A stretch of 53,397 nucleotides of DNA from UMGS1002 sp050946195 (lineage in GTDB: Bacteria; Bacillota; Clostridia; Oscillospirales; CAG-272): assembly GCA_050946195.1 (NCBI GenBank), contig JBMNUI010000005.1, positions 1 to 53,397 on the forward strand, in the 5' to 3' direction. The position numbers and the translations under genes are program-made. Of the stretch, positions 47,141 to 53,397 are shown in pieces; positions within the stretch are counted from its first letter, which is position 1; each line of letters opens with the position of its first letter. The notes below the pieces were generated by a model that saw only the letters and a list, made by a program, of their open reading frames with translations, ran no database searches and was not told where the DNA came from.

Positions 47141-48775
47141 ATGCAGAAAGCATTGTCTATCCTGATCTTTATGGCTATGTTTGTTTCGCTGCTTTGTGTC
47201 GGCACCTCGGTTTCCGGCGCTGCCGAAGGTACTCCTATCAACTCGGCTCAGGACTTCGCTGCAATGGATCTCGATGGGGATTATTATCTGAATGCCGACA
47301 TCATTATCACAACTACATACGAGAAGGAGTTTAAGGGAACCTTTGACGGCAACGGGCACACTATCACTACCGCAGTCCCGCTGTTCGCCGAATTCAACGG
47401 TTTGGTCAGAAACCTCACCATTGACGGCACAGAGATCAAAGGCGCTGAAAACCTTGCCGCCTTTGCTGTCCACACAACCGACGGCATGATAGCCGAAAAT
47501 GTGGTCAATAAGGTGGACATCATAGTTACGGGGCTGGGCGCTGATAAAACTTCGGGCATTGCCGCGGGCGGAATTCTCGCCGACGCGGAAAGCTACAGCA
47601 GCAGTTATTTCAGAAAATGCGTAAATTACGGCAACATCACGGTTGAGACCGCGGAAATTGAATCCTCCGCCCATTATGCGACCTTTGTCGGCGGCATTGC
47701 GGGCCGTGGCGGCGGTGTGGAGATAAAGTATTGTGAAAACCATGGCAATATTACCGGCGTCGGCAACCGCAGCCATGTAGGCGGAATTGTAGGCCGGGCT
47801 GCTTATGAGGCAATGTTTGTCAACTGTGACATCGTTGATTGCACTAATACAGGTTTAATAAATAGCGGTTATGACGCCGGCGGAATTGCAGGCAACATCG
47901 GTGTTTCGGGTAATAACATCGGTGTGCCCTATACCATCATATACTGCATAAACACTGCTGATATTACCGGCGGGTACCGCGTGGGCGGGTTTGTCGGTTA
48001 CTGCTATGCCAGCGGGGCCACCACCAATTATTACATTGAAATCAGGCACAGCATGTCAATCGGCAACGTCATAGCCGGGAGAACGGATGGTATCTCGTAT
48101 TCATCGCTTATAATCGGTTACTCCAACTCAATAAACAACAAGATTATCGGGTGCCTTGCTGTGGGCGAGTTGTTAACACGTGAGGGCGAGGGCATGAGAG
48201 AGCTCTACCGCTGCATCATGGGTTGCTCGAGTGCCAAGACCTCCGAAATGGAGCTTCATGACAACTACATATGCGACAACAACACCACCGAATGGTATAC
48301 CTATGCAAGTGCTAGTGAAAATGAACCCCAGCGCATAAAAATTGAGGAGGCAATAGGTTGGGGCAGGGTGACCCGCTGCACGCTTGAAGAGCTGAGCAGC
48401 GGAGCCATACTCAGCAAGCTCAATGCTGCGGCCGATACACCGGTGTTCAAGCAGACTGTCGGTACCGATCCCTATCCTACAATTGACCTTGCCCTGCGCG
48501 AGCAGCGCCTGAATGCCGAGTCGCCGCTTGAGAAGGAGACCGAAGAGGAGACCACTACCTCAAAGCCTAAAGAAACCGAACCCTCAAATAATGACGAAAC
48601 CACCACGGCCCCGGGTGGTGACGAGACCACCACGGCCCCCAAGAGTGAAGATACCACCACCACCACCGCCACCGGCGATGAAGTCGGGAAGAAGAACTGC
48701 AAATCCGCGGTTATCGGCGGGGTTGCGATATTCGCCATACTCGGCTGTGCGGTTGTACTCGGCAAGAAGCGTTAA
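47141..48775 (+). CDS. Secreted, membrane-anchored GLUG-repeat surface protein
   Basis: The 544-residue protein starts at ATG 47141 with a signal peptide (residues about 1-27, cut near VSGAAEG). The body (about 35-400) is a right-handed beta-helix-like series of GLUG-type units: GTFDGNGHTITT, then repeated GGIAGRGGG, GGIVGRAA, GGIAGNIG, GGFVGYC. Near 460-515 comes a Thr/Glu/Pro-rich stalk with the repeated unit DETTTAPGGDETTTAP, then a C-terminal membrane helix (AVIGGVAIFAILGCAVVLG) and KKR. There is no LPXTG sorting signal, so it is anchored by the helix. GLUG proteins are often adhesins or extracellular enzymes' scaffolds; binding target unknown. Confidence 0.88.
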   Translation: MQKALSILIFMAMFVSLLCVGTSVSGAAEGTPINSAQDFAAMDLDGDYYLNADIIITTTYEKEFKGTFDGNGHTITTAVPLFAEFNGLVRNLTIDGTEIKGAENLAAFAVHTTDGMIAENVVNKVDIIVTGLGADKTSGIAAGGILADAESYSSSYFRKCVNYGNITVETAEIESSAHYATFVGGIAGRGGGVEIKYCENHGNITGVGNRSHVGGIVGRAAYEAMFVNCDIVDCTNTGLINSGYDAGGIAGNIGVSGNNIGVPYTIIYCINTADITGGYRVGGFVGYCYASGATTNYYIEIRHSMSIGNVIAGRTDGISYSSLIIGYSNSINNKIIGCLAVGELLTREGEGMRELYRCIMGCSSAKTSEMELHDNYICDNNTTEWYTYASASENEPQRIKIEEAIGWGRVTRCTLEELSSGAILSKLNAAADTPVFKQTVGTDPYPTIDLALREQRLNAESPLEKETEEETTTSKPKETEPSNNDETTTAPGGDETTTAPKSEDTTTTTATGDEVGKKNCKSAVIGGVAIFAILGCAVVLGKKR

Positions 48776-48814
48776 ATAAGCACTTGACCTAAAAGCCGGC
48801 CTTGTCCGGCAAAA

Positions 48815-48846
48815 GCCCGCCGCCCGGAAAACTCCGGGCGGCGGGC
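48815..48846 (+). terminator. Strong hairpin after the GLUG gene (possible terminator)
   Basis: GCCCGCCGCCCGG (48815-48827) and CCGGGCGGCGGGC (48834-48846) form a perfect 13-bp GC stem with a 6-nt loop. No T-run follows, so termination is uncertain; a smaller GCCGG/CCGGC hairpin lies just before it (48795-48810). Confidence 0.6.
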
Positions 48847-48858
48847 ATATTGCTATAT

Positions 48859-48938
48859 AGGTTTTTATGGTTTTTGGGAATTCTCGAGACCCTTTTTAAA
48901 AAGGGTCTTAAGCGGGGTGTGGGGCAGAGCCCCACGAA
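48859..48938 (+). repeat. Intergenic hairpin repeat, copy A7
   Basis: GGTTTTTATGGTTTTTGGGAATTCT head, AGACCCTTTTT/AAAAAGGGTCT hairpin, TAAGCGGGGTGT and GGGGC-AGA-GCCCC. It lies between the convergent GLUG and AraC genes. G-rich debris continues to 48960. Confidence 0.85.
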
Positions 48939-48966
48939 GCGTGAGTTCGGGGGGAGCCCTATAAAA

Positions 48967-49878
48967 TCAAATCTCCTGAATCTTTTTTGTGCCGGCATTA
49001 ATCTGGCGGCGTTTGATTTTGGAGTTTACTGAGAAGAGCAGTGAGTTGCGGTAGTCGCGCGGGGACATGCCGGTATAGATTTTGAATATCCGGGAGAAAT
49101 ACTGGGGGGTATCAAATCCGAGGAGTGCCGCGGTCTCGCAGATGGTTTTGCCCTGCCGCATGAGCTCCCGGGCGGTCTCAATCTTTTTTTCGGTGAAATA
49201 GGTGATGATGGTTTTGCCGGTCGCCGCGCGGAAAAGCGCGCAGAGCCGGCTTTTTCCGTAATGGAATTCCTCGCAGAGCTGTTCGATGGTCACCCTGTCG
49301 TAAACATGCTGGTCAAGGTAGGACATTATCTTGCCTACAAGGCTGCTGTCGGTCTGCTTTGCCGGTACTTCGGGGGATATCGGTGCAGTCTGGCTTCGCA
49401 ACAGTTGAATGAGCAGACTCTCAAGCAGGATGCGTATCATCTGCTGCCCGCCGAGCGGAGCATCGGGAAGGAGGGTCATCGGGAGGGCCGAGCAGTTGAA
49501 GACCCTGGTGCCTTCCTCGATAATTGAGGTGATGAGCGGGCGGAGAGGGGGCGGAAGGGTGACAGGCGAGTCCCCGAAACGCTTCATTGCCGGCGATTTG
49601 CAGTTGAAGGATATAATAAAAACATTGGCACTCTGTGTGCCGTCACAGCATATTCTGTGCGGCAGGTTCGGTCGGTGCAGGATTACCTCGCCGCACTTTA
49701 AGGGAAACTCCCTCTCGCCGGCACAAACGCGGGTTATTCCCCTGTCCACATATATAAGCTCCCAGAAGTCATGCACATCAAGTCCCGAGCGATAACCCGG
49801 GGCAAAGGAGAGATACAGAATCGTGGTTACCTTGCTCACATGAAGCAGGTTTTTCAGCGGAATCTCAACGTATTTCAC
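48967..49878 (-). CDS. AraC-family transcriptional regulator
   Basis: The 303-residue protein starts with GTG at 49878; AAGGAG lies 10 nt upstream. The N-terminal cupin (about 15-100) shows HDFWELIYVDRG and FPLKCGEVILHRPNLPHRI, a sugar-sensing jelly roll. The C-terminal tandem helix-turn-helix (about 185-285) shows VTIEQLCEEFHYGKSRLCAL and GFDTPQYFSRIFKIYTGMSP. It is divergent from the Gfo/Idh gene and probably activates that operon in response to its sugar. Confidence 0.92.
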   Translation of the reverse strand: MKYVEIPLKNLLHVSKVTTILYLSFAPGYRSGLDVHDFWELIYVDRGITRVCAGEREFPLKCGEVILHRPNLPHRICCDGTQSANVFIISFNCKSPAMKRFGDSPVTLPPPLRPLITSIIEEGTRVFNCSALPMTLLPDAPLGGQQMIRILLESLLIQLLRSQTAPISPEVPAKQTDSSLVGKIMSYLDQHVYDRVTIEQLCEEFHYGKSRLCALFRAATGKTIITYFTEKKIETARELMRQGKTICETAALLGFDTPQYFSRIFKIYTGMSPRDYRNSLLFSVNSKIKRRQINAGTKKIQEI

Positions 49879-49961
49879 GGCCCCTTTTCTCCTTGTTCGG
49901 GTCTCTTCCTGTTATTGCCCGCTAAAACAGGTGCAATTCTGAGTGCTGTTCCATTGCTCTT

Positions 49962-49990
49962 AATATAGCATAAAATTAACTAATTAGCAA
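49962..49990 (-). promoter_or_regulatory. Promoter of the AraC-family gene
   Basis: Minus-strand TTGCTA (49990-49985), 17-bp spacer, TATATT (49967-49962), about 84 bp before the start. Confidence 0.65.
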
Positions 49991-50018
49991 CATTATTTTC
50001 CGGCCATACGTTGTGGAA

Positions 50019-50043
50019 TATTGTATAGCTTTTTCATACAATA
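50019..50043. promoter_or_regulatory. Candidate operator in the AraC/Gfo divergent region
   Basis: TATTGTAT (50019-50026) and ATACAATA (50036-50043) form a perfect 8-bp inverted repeat with a 9-nt spacer, placed between the araC-type promoter and the downstream operon. For the plus-strand operon the -35 is poor and the best -10 is TATACA (50087-50092), as expected for an activator-dependent promoter; the palindrome would then centre near -68. Binding by the neighbouring regulator is inference. Confidence 0.5.
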
Positions 50044-50159
50044 CTATCTTATCGCAAAAGGATTATTATGCTATCATTAGTATTAGTATACATAACACCC
50101 CGCCTGCCGCAACCCTGAACACCGAGCGGGGAGGGGCAAAACACGGAGACAATTAGAAC

Positions 50160-51182
50160 ATGAACAATACCGAAATCAAGGCGGCAATTGTCGGATTCGG
50201 CGGAATTTCCCGTTCCCACAAACGCGCATATGACGCTTTGAGACAGGCCGGCTTTCCGGTAAACCTTGTCGCAATCTGCGACATCGACCCCGGTCAATTC
50301 AGCAAAGCTCTGGCCATAAACATTGACGGCAGCCCGAAATGCGATATTTCGGCCCAGCACCTCTACACCAGCCTTGACGAAATGCTCGAAAAAGAAGATT
50401 TCGACATGGCGGACATCTGCCTGCCCTCATATCTTCACAAGGAATACACCGAGCGGCTACTGCGCGCCGGCAAGCATGTTTTGTGCGAGAAGCCTATGGC
50501 GCTCTCCTCGGCCGACTGCGCCGATATGATAAAGACTGCGCGCGAATGCAACAGGAAACTGATGGTCGGCCAGTGCCTGAGGTTTGAGCCGCTCTATCTT
50601 TTCCTCAAGGAGGCAATAGAAAATAACACCTTCGGCAGGCTGAAGGCCGCATATTTTTACCGCCTTTCCTCGCCGCCTCACTGGGGCTTTGAGGGTTGGT
50701 ACCGCGACACTAAGCGCTCCGGCGGCGCTATTATGGACCTGCATATCCACGACGTCGACATGGTGCGGTTTTTGTTCGGGGAGCCGGGTGCGGTCTCGGC
50801 AATCACTTATGACACCTTTGCGCGTTGGGCGGTGGTCAACAGCCGCTTTATGTACGGCGACGACAGGATTATTGTGGCAGATGCCTCATGGGACGAGGCC
50901 AGGAGCGTAAAATTTTCAATGTCATACCGTGTAAGATTCGAGCAGGCCACAGTAAAACTTGAGGGCGGCGTGGTTACCGTCTATCCCGAAGAAGGCACGC
51001 CCTACACCCCCGAGCTGCCGCGCACAAACCGCATGGTAGAGCAGCTCAGGACATTTGTCACAACAATTCTTCAGAGCCGCGGGAATGAGGTGAATCCGCC
51101 CGAGAGCGCCATGATGACCGTGAGACTTGTCGAGAAGCTGCGCGAGAGCGCCGATAACGGGGGAGTTATTGTAAATGTCTGA
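50160..51182 (+). CDS. Gfo/Idh/MocA-family oxidoreductase
   Basis: The 340-residue NAD(P)-dependent dehydrogenase has the Rossmann motif AAIVGFGGISRSHKRAY near the N terminus and the family's CEKPMAL (about 105-111, the EKP motif). GGAIMDLHIHDVDMVRFLFG supplies the catalytic Asp/His region in the C-terminal alpha/beta domain. Relatives oxidise inositols, deoxy-inosose or sugar hydroxyls. It is followed after 25 bp by a sugar isomerase of the kind that accompanies inositol or uronate catabolism. A GGAG lies 10-11 nt before the ATG. Confidence 0.92.
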   Translation: MNNTEIKAAIVGFGGISRSHKRAYDALRQAGFPVNLVAICDIDPGQFSKALAINIDGSPKCDISAQHLYTSLDEMLEKEDFDMADICLPSYLHKEYTERLLRAGKHVLCEKPMALSSADCADMIKTARECNRKLMVGQCLRFEPLYLFLKEAIENNTFGRLKAAYFYRLSSPPHWGFEGWYRDTKRSGGAIMDLHIHDVDMVRFLFGEPGAVSAITYDTFARWAVVNSRFMYGDDRIIVADASWDEARSVKFSMSYRVRFEQATVKLEGGVVTVYPEEGTPYTPELPRTNRMVEQLRTFVTTILQSRGNEVNPPESAMMTVRLVEKLRESADNGGVIVNV

Positions 51183-51207
51183 ACAAACATAAGCGAGGTG
51201 AAATACA

Positions 51208-52080
51208 ATGAGAAAACTCGGTGTGCTCATAAATTGCGGCCCCAAGACCGACGTTATGGCAGAATTTAAAAAGGCCGTGGATTTCGGAATGCAGACCTGC
51301 CAGCTCTGCATATGGAATCAGGCGACCTACACCGACGAGAAGGCGGCCGAGATAAACGAAGCCCGCGAGGCCGCCGGCCTTGAGATTTCAACCCTCTGGG
51401 CAGGCTGGTCAGGTCCTAAGGAATGGAATTTCACATACGGTCCCGCAACCCTCGGACTGGTTCCCCCAGCCTATCGCATGCAGCGGCTCGCCGAACTGCA
51501 CAACGCTTCGGCCTTCGCGGCAAAAATCAAGGTCCGGCAGGTGGCGACACATGTCGGCTTCCTCCCCGAGAACCCCGACGACATAAACTTTACCGGTACT
51601 GTCGCCGCCCTGCGCAACCTCGCGACAGCGATGGCGGCCCGGGGGCAGTATTTCCTGTTTGAGACCGGGCAGGAGACGCCGGTCACCATGCTGCGTACTA
51701 TCGAGGCGATAGGCACCTCAAATCTCGGCATCAACTTCGACACCGCAAACCTCATCCTCTACGGCAAGGCAAACCCGCTTGACGCGCTTGACATTTTCGG
51801 GAAGTATGTCATGGACACCCACCTCAAGGACGGTTTCTACCCGACCGACGGAATGAAGCTCGGCAAGCAGGTGCCGCTCGGTCAGGGGCGCGCCAATATT
51901 CCGGCTATCGTCGACAAGCTCGACGCGCTCGGCTATACAGGAGTTTACACCATCGAGTGCGAGCTCAAGGGCGACGACAAAATCGCCCTGATAAGAGAGG
52001 CCCAGGACTATATGCTCGACCTTTTCAGGCGGAAAGACAACAGTGACAATTCGCAGGCAACAAGTCAACAATTAAATTGA
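51208..52080 (+). CDS. Sugar phosphate isomerase/epimerase (xylose-isomerase-like TIM barrel)
   Basis: The 290-residue barrel starts MRKLGVLINC and shows the AP-endonuclease-2 fold metal sites: FETGQET (Glu), INFDTANLILYG (Asp), YVMDTHLKDG (Asp, His) and YTIECELKG (Glu). It is similar in style to IolE/IolI or tagatose epimerases. It probably dehydrates or epimerises the product of the preceding dehydrogenase. The gene lies between that dehydrogenase and a sugar-binding lipoprotein, all same strand. RBS GAGGTG. Confidence 0.9.
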   Translation: MRKLGVLINCGPKTDVMAEFKKAVDFGMQTCQLCIWNQATYTDEKAAEINEAREAAGLEISTLWAGWSGPKEWNFTYGPATLGLVPPAYRMQRLAELHNASAFAAKIKVRQVATHVGFLPENPDDINFTGTVAALRNLATAMAARGQYFLFETGQETPVTMLRTIEAIGTSNLGINFDTANLILYGKANPLDALDIFGKYVMDTHLKDGFYPTDGMKLGKQVPLGQGRANIPAIVDKLDALGYTGVYTIECELKGDDKIALIREAQDYMLDLFRRKDNSDNSQATSQQLN

Positions 52081-52102
52081 TTTTTCGGAGGGGTGTTTTG
52101 TC

Positions 52103-53397
52103 ATGAAACCAATTATTCGGGCAATTTCTCTCTTTATGCTGGCGATAATGCTGATATCCGGCCTCATAGCCTGCTCTGAACAGCCGGATGACGGTACCGA
52201 AACCACCACCGCCGCAGGTTCTTCTGAGGAGAGTACCAGCGAAGAGGTGACGACACAGGACAATCTCCCCGAGCTTGACTTCGCACAGGCAGAAATCCGC
52301 TTTATCAGCCGTGACAGCGACTGGGTGCGCGGCGAGATTGCGGTCGACGATCAGAGCGGAGACCTGATAAATGACGCGATTTACAACCGGAACATCGCTG
52401 TCGAGGAGCGCCTCAACATAAAAATTAAGGACTATAAAATAGCGGGCGACAATTATGCCGTGTCCAACGAAATCCGTACTGCGGTAAAGTCGGGGGTCGA
52501 TGACTACGACATTTTAGCCAACAGTGTCTACTCGACAATCATGTATACCACCGAGAACATATTCTATAACCTCTACGACTGCGAGTATCTCGACCTTGAG
52601 CAGAGATACTGGTCGCAGGGCTTCAATCAGGCGGCGTCGGTCGGGAATGCGCAGTATATGTGTACCGGGTCTGTAGCGCTGACCCTCTACCGATACATGT
52701 TCGTCACCTTCTTCAACAAAAACATGTTCGAAGAAAACAATGTCGGGAACATGTACGAAATTGTCGAGAACGGCAAGTGGACGCTTGACCGGCAGGATGA
52801 GATAGCAAGCGGGTTTTACCGCGACATGAACGGCAACAACATTGCCGATCTGGGCGACAGATACGGCTTTTTGACCACCAACCAAGCCTACATCGACGCC
52901 TATTGGTCTGCCTGCAGGCTCCCGATTCTTACAAAGAACGCCGAGAATTACTATGTGTATAGCCCCGACAAGAACCGCATGGTCGTAGCAGTCGACAAAA
53001 TCTTGGATCTCTGGTACAATTGTCCCGGGTCTTATATCGTCACAAGTGTCTCTGACGCCGCCGACCAGTTGGCGGGTACTTCGGCGCTTGCCGAAGGTCG
53101 TGCAGCCATGGTAACCCTGCGGCTTGTCTCGGTCGAATCCGACGAGCTCAAAAACATGACCGACACATACGGGATAATACCCATACCTAAGCTCGACGAA
53201 CAGCAAGACCAGTATTATACCTTCCTTCACGACCAGTTCACAGCATTCGGAATTATATCCACCGTCAAGGAAGATAAGCTTCAGATGATGGGGGCGGTGC
53301 TCGAGGCAATGGCCTCCGAGAGCTACAAGTCGGTGGTTTCGGTCTACTACGACCTCGCGCTCAAGTACAGATACGCCAAGGACGAGGAGTCGGGCAG
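52103..53397 (+). CDS. Extracellular solute-binding lipoprotein (ABC sugar uptake), 3' end outside window
   Basis: The frame opens at ATG 52103 (GGAGGGG upstream) and runs without a stop to the window end, 431 codons. MKPIIRAISLFMLAIMLISG then LIAC is a lipoprotein signal with the modified Cys at residue 24; an acidic Thr/Ser/Glu linker follows (about 25-58). The remainder (YNRNIAVEERLNIKIKD, VDDYDILANS, KWTLDRQDEIASG, GIIPIPKLDE) is the pattern of family 1 sugar-binding proteins. It likely delivers the sugar for the preceding two enzymes; permease genes are expected just beyond 53397. Confidence 0.88.
   Translation, partial: MKPIIRAISLFMLAIMLISGLIACSEQPDDGTETTTAAGSSEESTSEEVTTQDNLPELDFAQAEIRFISRDSDWVRGEIAVDDQSGDLINDAIYNRNIAVEERLNIKIKDYKIAGDNYAVSNEIRTAVKSGVDDYDILANSVYSTIMYTTENIFYNLYDCEYLDLEQRYWSQGFNQAASVGNAQYMCTGSVALTLYRYMFVTFFNKNMFEENNVGNMYEIVENGKWTLDRQDEIASGFYRDMNGNNIADLGDRYGFLTTNQAYIDAYWSACRLPILTKNAENYYVYSPDKNRMVVAVDKILDLWYNCPGSYIVTSVSDAADQLAGTSALAEGRAAMVTLRLVSVESDELKNMTDTYGIIPIPKLDEQQDQYYTFLHDQFTAFGIISTVKEDKLQMMGAVLEAMASESYKSVVSVYYDLALKYRYAKDEESG

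Overview
The window reads as a chromosome segment of an anaerobic, spore-forming Clostridia-type Firmicute with a GC-rich genome. The evidence is a full-length spoIIE, a class III (anaerobic, glycyl-radical) ribonucleotide reductase with its activase, a HisZ plus short-HisG histidine operon, indolepyruvate:ferredoxin oxidoreductase, strong TTGACA/TATAAT promoters, and T/E-rich surface-protein and lipoprotein linkers typical of gut Clostridia. I cannot name a genus. No phage, transposase, CRISPR array or rRNA is visible.

Layout. 1-1025: tail of a membrane-anchored protein and a divergent HpaI-like aldolase whose catalytic residues are largely replaced. 1143-4493: methionine synthesis (metF, a three-module metH). 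4568-13142 (minus strand): a class I lysyl-tRNA synthetase fused to a C-terminal tRNA-binding OB domain; an arylpyruvate oxidation set (iorA-iorB-paaK-ACT protein); glutamine-dependent nadE. 13414-17736: an anaerobic nucleotide-reduction operon, preceded by a pair of NrdR boxes 32 bp apart, encoding NrdG, NrdD with a fused C-terminal redoxin, and a thioredoxin-reductase-like flavoprotein. 18061-18729: a CRP-family regulator. 18762-27553: a complete histidine operon, hisZ-G-D-C-B-H-A-F-IE-J, tightly overlapping except for a 349-bp repeat-rich gap before hisC. 27685-32181: an ABC-2 exporter (one ATPase, two permeases) and a tyrosine phosphatase. 32235-33468 (minus strand): tRNA-Arg(CCG), a frameshifted ogt and a SLOG-family protein. 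33800-36244: spoIIE.

36648-45334 is the most unusual metabolic locus: class II aldolase, PHP-domain protein, L-sorbose-1-phosphate-reductase-like dehydrogenase, then a whole 2-oxoacid dehydrogenase complex (E2, E3 and a fused E1 alpha-beta), all on one strand behind one strong promoter. I infer a dedicated route that turns an unidentified polyol or sugar acid into an acyl-CoA. 45625-48775: an ArsB/NhaD-like ion transporter and a GLUG-repeat surface protein. 48967-53397: an AraC regulator divergent from Gfo/Idh dehydrogenase, TIM-barrel sugar isomerase and solute-binding lipoprotein genes, a second carbohydrate island cut by the window end.

Scattered between genes is a non-coding repeat family (eight copies seen, both orientations, often in facing pairs) built from an AAGTTTTTGGGGATTCTT-like head, a central A/T-looped hairpin and a G-rich hairpin of the form GGGGGC-RRA-GCCCCC. 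A second short element (three copies) accompanies it. These account for most of the longer intergenic gaps.
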